Positions 16,786 to 25,083 of a stretch of 64,000 nucleotides of DNA are shown here, in pieces. The notes under the pieces were generated by a model that saw nothing but the letters and a program-made list of their open reading frames with translations, searched no databases and was not told the DNA's origin. This DNA is from Actinomadura luteofluorescens. GTDB taxonomy: Bacteria > Actinomycetota > Actinomycetes > Streptosporangiales > Streptosporangiaceae. Every line of letters begins with the position of its first letter. Position 1 is the first letter of the stretch. The DNA lies in assembly GCF_013409365.1 (NCBI RefSeq), contig NZ_JACCBA010000001.1, forward strand, positions 7,750,001-7,814,000, read 5' to 3'. A program made the position numbers and the translations under genes.

Positions 16786-16824
16786 TTAGGGCGGCCGCAC
16801 GTCAAGAGCGGTGCTCTCGCGGGA

Positions 16825-17832
16825 TCAGTCCCAGGCCTCGCCGAGCCTCGCGAGGTCGGCGGCGTACTCGATGCGGGCCGCCCACTCGCCCGGCCAGGCG
16901 TCCACGCCGAGGTGCGCGCCCGCGAACGCGCCGGCCAGGCACGCGATCGAGTCGGAGTCGCCCGAGCTGGCCGCGCCGCGGCGGATCGCCTCGACCGGCT
17001 CGTCCGGGAACAGCAGGAAGCACAGCAGGCCGGTGGCGAGCGCCTCCTCGGCGACCCAGCCCGCGCCGGTGACCGCGCAGGGGTCGGACGTCCGGTCCCC
17101 GCGCGCGACGGCCTCGTCCAGGCGGTCGAGGACGTCCAGGCACTCGTCCCAGCCCCGGGCGGCGAACGTCTCCGGGGCGTCCATGCCGGGCTGCTGCCAC
17201 AGGGTGCCGAGCCAGCGCTCGTGGTAGACGGCGCGCTGGTCGTGGCAGCGGGCCCGGAGCGCGGCGGGCAGGTCGGACGGGGCCATCCCGTCGGCCAGCC
17301 ACCGCACGGCGAACGCCGTCAGCTCGCTCGCCGCGAGCCCGGTCGGATGCCCGTGCGTGAGAGCGGCCTGGAGCTGCGACGCCCCGGCCCGCGTCTCGTC
17401 CGACAGGCCCGGGGCCAGGCCGACCGGCGCGACGCGCATGTTGGCGCCGCAGCCCTTGGAGCCCGCCACGGTGGCCTCCACCCAAGGCCTCCCGGCGGCC
17501 AGGTTCCGGCACGCGCGCAGGCAGGTGTTCCCAGGCGCGCGGTTGTTGTCGGGGCTGTTCAGCCAGTCGACGAAGCGCCGCCGCCACATCGGCGTGATCA
17601 GATCGGGGGTGAACGGCGGGTTCGCCAAGGCGTCGAGGAGCGCCAGCCCGACCGCGATCGCCATCTGCGTGTCGTCGGTGACGAGGGCCGGGTCGCCTTC
17701 GGGCCGCGCGGGGCCGTGCTCACCGAACCGCCTGTGGATCTGCTTCATGGTGAGGAACTCGGTGGGCGCGCCCAGCGCGTCCCCGTACGCCAGCCCGAAC
17801 ATCGCCCCGCTCGCCCGTTTCATGGGCGGCAT
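16825..17832 (-). CDS. ADP-ribosylglycohydrolase family protein
   Basis: 335 residues. The metal-binding motifs of the DraG/ARH family are present: TDDTQM (about residue 53) and GDSDSIACLAGAFAG near the C-terminus, whose aspartates coordinate the two Mg ions, plus the N-terminal GLAYGDALGAPTEF. These enzymes remove ADP-ribose from proteins or small molecules. The gene starts 6 bp after the stop of the AraC-family gene on the same strand, so the two are probably co-transcribed. Two ATG codons (17832 and 17823) are plausible starts with the same AAGGAAG upstream. Confidence 0.9.
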   Translation of the reverse strand: MPPMKRASGAMFGLAYGDALGAPTEFLTMKQIHRRFGEHGPARPEGDPALVTDDTQMAIAVGLALLDALANPPFTPDLITPMWRRRFVDWLNSPDNNRAPGNTCLRACRNLAAGRPWVEATVAGSKGCGANMRVAPVGLAPGLSDETRAGASQLQAALTHGHPTGLAASELTAFAVRWLADGMAPSDLPAALRARCHDQRAVYHERWLGTLWQQPGMDAPETFAARGWDECLDVLDRLDEAVARGDRTSDPCAVTGAGWVAEEALATGLLCFLLFPDEPVEAIRRGAASSGDSDSIACLAGAFAGAHLGVDAWPGEWAARIEYAADLARLGEAWD

Positions 17833-17838
17833 TCTTCC

Positions 17839-18645
17839 TTAATCCGTACAAGCGTCGCGGTAGCCGCCGGGGGTCGTCCCGTAGCAGCGGACGAACCAGC
17901 GCGTCAGATGGCTCTGGTCGGCGAAACCGGTGCGGGCCGCCACGTCCCCGATCGCGTCGCCCCGGGCGAGCAGGCGGCGCGCCGCGCGCAGGCGGAGCTG
18001 GCGCTGGTAGTCGCTCGGCGCCATCCCGTACTCCCGCCGGAACGCCCGGTACAACGCGAACCTGCTGCACCCCGCCGCCTCCGCCAGCGCGTCGGCTCCG
18101 ATGTCGTCGGTGCAGCACTCCTGGAGGCGCCGCCGGGCCCGCTCGACGAAGCCGCCGGCGGGCGCCGCGCGCACCCTCCGCGTGGCGGCCCGGTCGACCA
18201 GCGTCCCGACGGCCGCGGTCAGCAGCTCGTCGCGCTTCAGGGCCGGCGCACCGCCGAGCAGCGCCGCGTGCAGCCCGTGCAGCGCCCGGGCCAGGGCGGG
18301 GTCCGGCACGACGGGCGCGTCGAACAGCGGCAGCCCGACCGGGCGCGCCGCGATGTCGGCGAGCACGTCCGAGATCAGCCCGGCGCCGATGTGGACGATG
18401 CGGTAGGTGAAGCCGAGCTCGTCGGCGGCGTGGCCGTCGTGCGGGTCGTCGGGGTTGAACGCGATGACCATCCCGGCCGCGCTCGTGTGGGCCCCGCCCC
18501 GGCACCGGAACGCCTGGTAGCCGTCCTCGGTGACGCCGAACGAGTACGTCTCGTGGCTGTGCCGGTGGTAGGCGTGCCGCTCGAAGTGAGCGTGCATCGC
18601 CTCCAGCGGACGGTCGGGCGACCGCCAGTACCTGCTCCAGTCCAC
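17839..18645 (-). CDS. AraC-family transcriptional regulator
   Basis: 268 residues. The N-terminal half is the AraC-type cupin (HAYHRHSHETYSFGVTEDG, FNPDDPHDGHAAD), the C-terminal half a double helix-turn-helix with IGADALAEAAGCSRFALYRAFRREYGMAP and IGDVAARTGFADQSHLTRWFVRCYGTTPG. Start taken as the GTG at 18645, because family members begin near DWSRYWRSPDRP; the GGGAGG there is unusually close. Divergent from the DUF2000 gene (64 bp between the starts) and upstream of the ADP-ribosylglycohydrolase gene, so it may control one or both. Confidence 0.88.
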   Translation of the reverse strand: MDWSRYWRSPDRPLEAMHAHFERHAYHRHSHETYSFGVTEDGYQAFRCRGGAHTSAAGMVIAFNPDDPHDGHAADELGFTYRIVHIGAGLISDVLADIAARPVGLPLFDAPVVPDPALARALHGLHAALLGGAPALKRDELLTAAVGTLVDRAATRRVRAAPAGGFVERARRRLQECCTDDIGADALAEAAGCSRFALYRAFRREYGMAPSDYQRQLRLRAARRLLARGDAIGDVAARTGFADQSHLTRWFVRCYGTTPGGYRDACTD

Positions 18646-18709
18646 GCCTCCCAGTCTGGCGCACGAGCGTTCAAGACGGCGCGCCCGGGCCGAGGGCAGG
18701 CTGGACCGC

Positions 18710-19120
18710 ATGCGTTTCGACACCAAGATCGGGATCGTGGTCCGCGACGACCTCGCCGCCTGGCAGCGGCTGAACGTCACCGCGTTCCTCGCCAGTGCCG
18801 TCGCGGGCGGCGTCCCCGGCGTCATCGGAGAGCCGTACGAGGACGCGTCCGGCAACACCTACCTGGCGATGTTCCGCCAGCCCGTCCTGGTCTACGAGGC
18901 CGGGGCCGAGGCGATCTCGACGGCCCACGCCCGCGCCCTCGCCCGCGAGATGGACATCGCCGTCTACATCGAGGACATGTTCAAGACGGGCCACGACGAG
19001 GCGAACCGCGCGACCGTCCGGGCCGTCACCGCCGAGGAGATGCCCCTGGTCGGGTTCGCCGTCCACGGCCCTAAGAACGGCGTGGACAAGGTGCTCAAGG
19101 GGTTGCGGCTGCACCCGTGA
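18710..19120 (+). CDS. DUF2000 family protein
   Basis: 136 residues. The sequence MRFDTKIGIVVRDDLAAWQ opens the chain and the family features NVTAFLASAVAG, EDASGNTYLAMFRQP and the C-terminal GPKNGVDKVLKGL are all visible. DUF2000 proteins are small alpha/beta proteins of unknown biochemical function, often next to AraC regulators as here. The 3' end overlaps the convergent acyl-CoA dehydrogenase gene by 26 bp. Confidence 0.88.
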   Translation: MRFDTKIGIVVRDDLAAWQRLNVTAFLASAVAGGVPGVIGEPYEDASGNTYLAMFRQPVLVYEAGAEAISTAHARALAREMDIAVYIEDMFKTGHDEANRATVRAVTAEEMPLVGFAVHGPKNGVDKVLKGLRLHP

Positions 19121-20192
19121 GCCCGGCGAGGGCGGCCAGGCGCTCGCGGTGCCGGTCCGGCGACCCGAACAGCTCCCGCGACGACCGCGCCCGTTTGAAG
19201 TACAGGTGCGCGTCGTGCTCCCAGGTGAACCCGATCCCGCCGTGCAGCTGGATCGCCTCGCCCGCCGTGTGGAAGAAGGCCTCCGAGCAGTACGCCTGGG
19301 CGAGCGCGGCGGCGGCCGGCAGCTCGTCCGGGCTCTCGTCGGCGGCGGCCGCCGCGTTCAGCACGGCCGACCGCGCCGACTCCACCAGCACGAACATGTC
19401 CGCGCACCGGTGCTTGACCGCCTGGAACGACCCGATCGGGCGCCCGAACTGGTGCCGCACCTTCGCGTACTCGACCGTCATGTCCAGGGTGCGCTGCGCC
19501 CCGCCGAGCTGCTCGGCGGCCAGCGCCACGGCCGCGACGTCCAGGGCCCGCGCCAGCGCCTCCGGCCCCCCGACCCTGCGCGCCGCGACCCCGTCCAGCT
19601 CGATCCGCGCCAGCCTGCGCGTCTGGTCGAGCGTCGGGAGGGCGTGCCGGACGAGCCCCGCCGCGTCCTCGACGGCGTAGACCCCGACCCCGTCCCCGCC
19701 CCGCGCCGCCACGAGGACCAGGCCGGCGATGTGCCCGTCCAGGACGAAGTTCTTCGTCCCGCGCAGCACACCGTCCTCGAACGTCGCCCGCACCGAGGCG
19801 GGGTCCCAGGACCCGCCGTCCTCGGCCACCGCCAGCGTCCCGATCACCGACCCGTCCGCGAGGCCGGGCAGCAGGTCGTGCCCGCCGTCCCCGGCCTCCA
19901 GCGCCGCCGCGGCTGTGATCGTCGCGAGGAACGGGGCGCACACCACGGCCCGCCCCATCTCCTCGAACACCACGGCCAGCTCCCGCATCCCGAACCCGGC
20001 GCCGCCGTGCTCCTCGGCGATCGCCAGGCCCTGCAGCCCGAGCTGCTCGGCCATCTGCCGCCACACCTTCGGGTCGTGGCCCTCGGCCGTCTCCATCAGC
20101 CGCCGCACCTCGGCGCCGGGGGACCGGTCGGCGAAGAAGCGCCGCAGCGCGTCCCGCAGCTCCCGCTGTTCCTCGGTGACGACGAGCTTCAT
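19095..20192 (-). CDS. Acyl-CoA dehydrogenase (short, FadE28/34-like branch)
   Basis: 365 residues, slightly shorter than classical acyl-CoA dehydrogenases. It shows AIAEEHGGAGFGMRELAVVFEEMG near the N-terminus, VRHQFGRPIGSFQAVKHRCADM in the FAD/CoA region and EAIQLHGGIGFTWEHDAHLYFKRA near the C-terminus. The catalytic Glu cannot be placed with confidence, a feature of the heteromeric sterol-type partners, so it may need a second subunit that is not seen nearby. ATG at 20192 has GGGAGG seven bases upstream. Confidence 0.88.
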   Translation of the reverse strand: MKLVVTEEQRELRDALRRFFADRSPGAEVRRLMETAEGHDPKVWRQMAEQLGLQGLAIAEEHGGAGFGMRELAVVFEEMGRAVVCAPFLATITAAAALEAGDGGHDLLPGLADGSVIGTLAVAEDGGSWDPASVRATFEDGVLRGTKNFVLDGHIAGLVLVAARGGDGVGVYAVEDAAGLVRHALPTLDQTRRLARIELDGVAARRVGGPEALARALDVAAVALAAEQLGGAQRTLDMTVEYAKVRHQFGRPIGSFQAVKHRCADMFVLVESARSAVLNAAAAADESPDELPAAAALAQAYCSEAFFHTAGEAIQLHGGIGFTWEHDAHLYFKRARSSRELFGSPDRHRERLAALAGLTGAAATP

Positions 20193-20284
20193 CGGGCGTC
20201 CTCCCACACGTGTCCCAGGCCTACCGGGTCATCGTGCCGCGCGCCCGCCGCCCGCCTCCGGACCCTTCCCATCCACCGGGACGG

Positions 20285-20533
20285 TCAGGGCGCCCAGTCG
20301 TGCGGCCCGAGCACGTACCCCTTGCTCGTCGAGTGCAGATGGTTGATCGACACGAGGTGGCCGAGCGCGGCCCACAGATCCTCCTCGGGCGCGTCCACGA
20401 GCGCCCCGATCGTCTCGAAGTCCGCCGCCCCGCGCTCCTTGTCGATCTCCGCCACCGTCTCGTACACGACCAGCTCGAAGTCCGACAGCTCCTGCACGTC
20501 CCCACGCGGAACATCTCGCTCATCCATAGACAC
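20285..20533 (-). CDS. Small acidic conserved-looking protein, unknown function
   Basis: 82 residues if started at the GTG at 20533, 80 from the ATG at 20527; neither has a clear ribosome-binding site, so the message may be leaderless. The region VQELSDFELVVYETVAEIDKERG followed by FETIGALVDAPEEDLWAALGHLVSINHL is compatible with a small winged-helix fold, but there are no family-defining residues I recognise. Coding bias is normal for the genome, and the frame is preceded by a plausible intergenic region, so I regard it as real. Confidence 0.6.
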   Translation of the reverse strand: MSMDERDVPRGDVQELSDFELVVYETVAEIDKERGAADFETIGALVDAPEEDLWAALGHLVSINHLHSTSKGYVLGPHDWAP

Positions 20534-20664
20534 ACCGTGCCCACTGGTGCACGTTCTCAGTCCCGAACGAGAGGGGCGGACGTGGCGAAAGCGGGGCCGG
20601 GCGGGCGATCCGGAACTAGAGTGATCAACGGATCTGGAGGCACGACCGAAGGCGGGTACCGGAT

Positions 20665-21471
20665 ATGTCGGACGTTCCGCGGGACCCGTCCGCCGAGGCG
20701 GATCTGCAGACCGACAGGCCGCACTCGGCGCGGGTCTACGACTACATCATCGGCGGCAAGGACAACTACGCCGCCGACCGGGAGACCGCGGCCGCGGTGC
20801 TGGCGAACTGGCCGGGGCTGCGCACCTCGATGATCGCCAACCGGGCCTGCATGCAGCGGATGGGCCGCCACCTCGCCGAGCTGGGCGTGCGGCAGTTCAT
20901 CGACGTCGGGACCGGCATCCCGTCCTCGCCGAACCTGCACGAGGTGGTCCAGGAGGTGGCGCCGGACGCGCGGATCGTCTACGTCGACAACGACCCGATC
21001 GTCCTCGCCCACGCGCGTGCGCTGCTGGCCAGCACCCCCGAGGGCCGCACCGCCTACATCGAGGCCGACATGCGGTCCCCCGAGGCGCTCCACACCGATC
21101 CCGCGCTGCGCGACGTCCTCGACCTCTCCCGGCCGGTCGCGCTGACCGTGATCGCCATGCTCCAGTTCGTGGAGGACGCCCAGGGGCTGGTGGAGTCGCT
21201 CGTCGCTCCGCTCGCCCCCGGCAGCTACGTGGCCGTCACCATCCCCACAGCCGACCTCGCCCCGGAGTCGCGGCGGCTCGCCGACGACTACACCAGCAGT
21301 GGCATCCCCATGTACCTGCGTGACCACGCCGAGGTGGAGCGCCTGTTCGCCGGGCTGGAACTCCTCGAACCGGGCGTCGTCCCGATGTCGCGCTGGCGGC
21401 CCGCGCCGGGCGCCGCGCTCCTGCCCGACACCGCCACGAACATGTACGCCGCCGTCGCGAAGAAGCCCTAG
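20665..21471 (+). CDS. S-adenosyl-methionine-dependent methyltransferase (actinomycete Methyltransf_19 / SAV2177 type)
   Basis: 268 residues. Characteristic features: SARVYDYIIGGKDNYAADRE at the start, FIDVGTGIPSSPNLHEV (SAM-binding glycine loop), VYVDNDPIVLAHARALL (acidic residue for the ribose hydroxyls) and the later VAVTIPTADL. This large actinomycete family is common in many paralogues and no substrate is established. A GGAGG motif lies far from the ATG, so initiation may use an alternative or leaderless mode. Confidence 0.9.
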   Translation: MSDVPRDPSAEADLQTDRPHSARVYDYIIGGKDNYAADRETAAAVLANWPGLRTSMIANRACMQRMGRHLAELGVRQFIDVGTGIPSSPNLHEVVQEVAPDARIVYVDNDPIVLAHARALLASTPEGRTAYIEADMRSPEALHTDPALRDVLDLSRPVALTVIAMLQFVEDAQGLVESLVAPLAPGSYVAVTIPTADLAPESRRLADDYTSSGIPMYLRDHAEVERLFAGLELLEPGVVPMSRWRPAPGAALLPDTATNMYAAVAKKP

Positions 21472-21483
21472 CGGGGCCGCTGG

Positions 21484-21972
21484 TCACTGACCGGCCCGGC
21501 CCGTCGAATGCGGCAGGTCACCGCCCTGCAACTGGAGCACGGCATCGACCAGGGGTGCGAGCGCGGGCTCGGTGGCCGCCTGATCGAGGGCCTCGCGCAG
21601 AGCCGTGTTGTGGGTGGGGCGGGCCTCCTCCAGTAGGCGCAGGCCGGCGTCGGTGACGTCGGTGTAGATGCCGCGGCGGTCGGTGGGGCACAGGTAGCGG
21701 GAGAGCAGCCCGCGGTCCTCCAACCGGGTCACCAGGCGCGTCGTGGCGCTCTGGCTGAGGACGACCGAGTCGGCGACCTGCCGCATCTGCAGGTGTCCGC
21801 CCTCGCCGTCGTGCTGGCGGCTCAGTACGTCCAGCAGCGAGTACTCGCGCGCGCTCAACCGGTGCCCGGCCTGGAGCGCGCGTTCGACTCTGCTCTCGAT
21901 GCGGCCGTGCAGCAGCGAGAGCGCCGACCAGCCGTGCGCCAGGGCGGTCATCGCCGGGTCGGTGGCGGTCAT
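21484..21972 (-). CDS. MarR-family transcriptional regulator
   Basis: 162 residues with the family core: a dimerisation helix, REYSLLDVLSRQHDG, the recognition part VADSVVLSQSATTRLVTRLEDRGLLSR and the wing CPTDRRGIYTDVTDAG. Divergently transcribed from the MFS efflux gene with 171 bp between the starts, the classical layout of a MarR repressor and its exporter. GGGAG lies seven bases before the ATG. Confidence 0.92.
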   Translation of the reverse strand: MTATDPAMTALAHGWSALSLLHGRIESRVERALQAGHRLSAREYSLLDVLSRQHDGEGGHLQMRQVADSVVLSQSATTRLVTRLEDRGLLSRYLCPTDRRGIYTDVTDAGLRLLEEARPTHNTALREALDQAATEPALAPLVDAVLQLQGGDLPHSTGRAGQ

Positions 21973-22143
21973 CAGCAGCTCCCTCGGTCGGGCCGTGCGA
22001 GCGGACGCGCCGGCGGAGCGCCCACCGCCGTGTCGCGGACCTCACTATACCCGCGCTTGCCATTAGCCCGCGTGTGCAATTATTGTCCACGCTCATAGAA
22101 GGCTTACGCAACATCGTCTTGAACGTCGGAAGGACCGCCCACC

Positions 22144-23367
22144 ATGCCGCTCGCACTGCTGGCCCTGGCCATCGGGGCCTTCGGAATCGGCACCACGGAA
22201 TTCGTGATCATGGGGCTGCTGCCCCAGGTCGGCGCGGACCTCGGCGTCTCCGTGCCGACGGCCGGCCTCCTGGTCACCGGCTACGCCCTCGGCGTCGTGG
22301 CCGGTGCGCCGATCATGACCGTCCTCGGCACCAGGATCTCTCGCAGGACCATGCTCATGCTGCTCATGGGCCTGTTCATCCTCGGCAACCTCATCTCCGC
22401 GGCCGCCCCGGCCTTCGCCGTCATGCTGATCGGCCGGGTGGTGGCGTCGCTGGCCCACGGCGCCTTCTTCGGCATCGGCTCCGTCGTCGCCGCCGGACTC
22501 GTCGCGCCGGAGCGGAAGGCCGGCGCCATCTCCATGATGTTCACCGGCCTGACCGTGGCCAACGTCATCGGCGTGCCCCTGGGCACGTTCGTGGGCCAGA
22601 CGGCCGGCTGGCGCGTGACCTTCCTGATCGTCGCCGCCCTCGGCGTGCTCGGCCTGGCGGGCGTCGCCGGGCTGGTCCCGGACGTGCCCAAGCCGGAGGG
22701 AGTGCGGCTGCGGCACGAGGTGGCCGCCTTCAAGAACGCCCAGGTCGTCCTGGCCATGGCCATGACGGTCCTCGGCTTCGGCGGGGTGTTCGCCGCGATC
22801 ACCTACATCGCGCCGATGATGACCGAGGTCGGCGGCTTCGCGGAGTCGTCCGTCACCTGGCTGCTGGTGGTCTTCGGACTGGGCATGGTGGCCGGAAACC
22901 TCATCGGCGGCCGCTTCGCGGACCGCAGGCTCATGCCGATGCTCTACACCGCCCTGGGCGGCCTGGCGGTGGTCCTGCTGCTGTTCACCTTCCTGGCCTC
23001 CGGAAAGGCCGCGTCCGTCGTGGCGGTCTTCCTCATCGGCCTTCTCGGCTTCGCCACCGTCCCGCCGCTGCAGAAGCGCGTCCTGGACCACGCCCACGGT
23101 GCGCCGACGCTCGCCTCCGCGGCCAACATCGGCGCCTTCAACCTGGGCAACGCCCTGTCCGCCTGGCTCGGCGGCCTGGTGATCTCCGCGGGCCTCGGCT
23201 ACACGGCGCCCAGCGCCGTCGGGGCGGTCCTGGCCGCCGCCGCTCTGGTGCTGGCCGTCCTCTCGCACCGGCTCGAATCGCGCCGGCCCCGCACCACCAC
23301 GGCCCCGGCGAACCTCGGACGCACCCCGGCGTCCTCCACGGGCGCCAGGGCCGGCATCGGCCCCTGA
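22144..23367 (+). CDS. MFS transporter (drug/arabinose efflux type, DHA1-like)
   Basis: 407 residues with twelve predicted membrane helices. The motif between helices 2 and 3 reads GTRISRRTMLMLLM, a variant of the MFS motif A, and the opening LALAIGAFGIGTTEFVIMGLLPQV is typical of the AraJ/YdhP-like efflux branch. It probably exports small toxic compounds and is controlled by the divergent MarR regulator. GGAAGGACC lies upstream of the ATG. Confidence 0.9.
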   Translation: MPLALLALAIGAFGIGTTEFVIMGLLPQVGADLGVSVPTAGLLVTGYALGVVAGAPIMTVLGTRISRRTMLMLLMGLFILGNLISAAAPAFAVMLIGRVVASLAHGAFFGIGSVVAAGLVAPERKAGAISMMFTGLTVANVIGVPLGTFVGQTAGWRVTFLIVAALGVLGLAGVAGLVPDVPKPEGVRLRHEVAAFKNAQVVLAMAMTVLGFGGVFAAITYIAPMMTEVGGFAESSVTWLLVVFGLGMVAGNLIGGRFADRRLMPMLYTALGGLAVVLLLFTFLASGKAASVVAVFLIGLLGFATVPPLQKRVLDHAHGAPTLASAANIGAFNLGNALSAWLGGLVISAGLGYTAPSAVGAVLAAAALVLAVLSHRLESRRPRTTTAPANLGRTPASSTGARAGIGP

Positions 23368-23467
23368 TCACTGGGCGGTCCAGCCTCCGTGGGAGGGGTG
23401 TTCCTTCAGGGTTGGCGGGCCGGGCAGACGACGATCTCGCCGCGACCGGCGGCGGGCGTAGCGGCGC

Positions 23468-24106
23468 CTAGCCCTCCCGCAGGGCCGTCGACACCAGGCG
23501 GCGGATCGCGGAAAGATCCACGGCTTCGGCCAGGGCCTGCTCGTCAGGATCGTCCTTGCTCGGGGCTTCGACGTTGAGGAGCGTGCGGAACAGGCGCGGG
23601 AGCACCGTCCGGGCGAGCAGGTCCTCGGCGAGGGCCGCGGCGTCCGCGACGTCGTGCCCGGCCAGGTAGCCGGTGAGGCGCTCCCGGGTGCTGGCGAAGA
23701 TGGCGTCGAAGTAGGCGCTGGAGCTGCCGGGCAGGCGCTCGGCTTCGGCGATGCAGAGCCGGCAGGTCCGCACCTGCGGTTCCCATGCCATCAGCTGCTG
23801 GAAGCGCCCGCAGAACAGCGTCACCGCCTCCGCCGGGTCTTCGGCGTACGCGTCCGGGGTCTTCAGCCTGCCCAGGTACAGCTCGCGGACCCACTCCATG
23901 ACGGCGAGGAACAGGCGGTCCTTGCTCTCGAAATGCGCGTACAGCGACCGCTTCGACGTCCCGGCGCGCGCGGCGACGGCGTCCATCGAGGCTCGTTCGT
24001 AGCCGGTCTCCAGGAACACGTCCTTGGCCACCGCCAGGATGTGGCGGCGCAGCTCCTCACCGCGTCGCTGCCGGCCCCGCTCCGGGGATGCGCCTGCTGC
24101 ACTCAT
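23468..24106 (-). CDS. TetR-family transcriptional regulator
   Basis: 212 residues. The N-terminal helix-turn-helix reads ILAVAKDVFLETGYERASMDAVAARAGTSKRSLYAHFESKDRLF, and the C-terminal half is the usual variable ligand-binding domain. It diverges from the NmrA-like reductase gene across a 71-bp interval that holds an imperfect inverted repeat, so it is probably an autorepressor that also controls that gene. Confidence 0.92.
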   Translation of the reverse strand: MSAAGASPERGRQRRGEELRRHILAVAKDVFLETGYERASMDAVAARAGTSKRSLYAHFESKDRLFLAVMEWVRELYLGRLKTPDAYAEDPAEAVTLFCGRFQQLMAWEPQVRTCRLCIAEAERLPGSSSAYFDAIFASTRERLTGYLAGHDVADAAALAEDLLARTVLPRLFRTLLNVEAPSKDDPDEQALAEAVDLSAIRRLVSTALREG

Positions 24107-24122
24107 CGGGTTGCGTCCTCAA

Positions 24123-24149
24123 AAATAAACGGTACGGTTGAGTTTACTT
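24123..24149. promoter_or_regulatory. Inverted-repeat operator candidate between the TetR and NmrA-like genes
   Basis: AAATAAAC - 11 bp - GTTTACTT, one mismatch between the arms, in an AT-rich stretch that should also contain the divergent promoters. It is 17 bp from the TetR start and 28 bp from the reductase start, a suitable place for autoregulation. Confidence 0.5.
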
Positions 24150-24177
24150 ATCCCCGGCAGGTCATTGGAGGGACGCC

Positions 24178-25083
24178 ATGATCGTCATTACCGCCCCCAC
24201 CGGGAACATCGGGCACCAGGTCGTCGACACCGTGCTCGCGGCCGGCGAGCCCGTCCGCGTCATCGCGCGCGATCCGGCCAGGCTGCGCGCCGACGTGCGG
24301 GAACGTGTCGAGGTCGTCCAAGGGTCGCACGGCGACGGGCAGGTCGTCGCCCAGGCCTTCGACGGCGCCGACGCCGTTTTCTGGCTGCTGCCGTCCGATC
24401 CCCGGGCCGCCGACGCGAACGAGGCGTTCCTGGGCTTCACCAGGCCCGCGGCGGAGGCGATGCGCGGCCTCGGGGTCAAGCGCGTCGTGGACGTCAGCGC
24501 CCTCGGCCGCGGCACCCCGCAGGCGGGCGCGGCCGGGCACGTGACCGCGTCGCTGGCCATGGACGACCTGATCGCGAGCACCGGGGTCGCCTTCCGCGCG
24601 CTGGCCGCGTCCGGCTTCATGGAGAACGTGCTCCGGCAGGTCCAGACGATCAAGGAGCGGGGCCGGTTCTTCGACGTGATCTCTCCCGACCGCGAGCTGC
24701 GCCTCGTCGCCACGCGGGACATCGCGGCCGTCGCCGCCCGCCTGCTGCTCGACGCCACGTGGACCGGCCAGGAAGAGATCCCCCTGCTGGGCCCCGAGAA
24801 CCTGTCCTACAACGACATCGCCGCCGTCATCTCCGAGGTGCTCGGAACCTCCGTCCGGTACGAGCGGATCCCCGCCCGGGCCCTCGCGGACCGGCTCACC
24901 GCCCGAGGCATGTCCGGCGCCATGGTCCAGAGCATGCTCGACATGATGGCGGCCAAGGAGAACGGCCTGGACGACGCGATCGTCCGCACGCCCCGGCACG
25001 CGACCGACACCCCGACCACCTTCCGGCAGTGGTGCGAGGAGGTCCTCAAGCCCGCGGTGCACGCCTCCGGGCGTCAGCCGTAG
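24178..25083 (+). CDS. NmrA-like NAD(P)-binding oxidoreductase/redox sensor
   Basis: 301 residues. The N-terminal Rossmann motif ITAPTGNIGHQVVD has the GxxGxxG-like pattern of atypical short-chain dehydrogenases; the tyrosine/lysine pair of classical enzymes is not evident, as in NmrA/QorB sensors. The middle ASGFMENVLRQVQ and IAAVAARLL segments are typical. GGAGGG is five bases before the ATG. It is under probable control of the divergent TetR regulator, and its last 10 bp overlap the end of the convergent sbnB gene. Confidence 0.88.
   Translation: MIVITAPTGNIGHQVVDTVLAAGEPVRVIARDPARLRADVRERVEVVQGSHGDGQVVAQAFDGADAVFWLLPSDPRAADANEAFLGFTRPAAEAMRGLGVKRVVDVSALGRGTPQAGAAGHVTASLAMDDLIASTGVAFRALAASGFMENVLRQVQTIKERGRFFDVISPDRELRLVATRDIAAVAARLLLDATWTGQEEIPLLGPENLSYNDIAAVISEVLGTSVRYERIPARALADRLTARGMSGAMVQSMLDMMAAKENGLDDAIVRTPRHATDTPTTFRQWCEEVLKPAVHASGRQP

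Noticed and set aside
21973..22143. MarR operator in the MarR/MFS intergenic region
   Set aside because: Only short TTGC/GCAA matches at unequal spacing; no palindrome strong enough to report as a feature.
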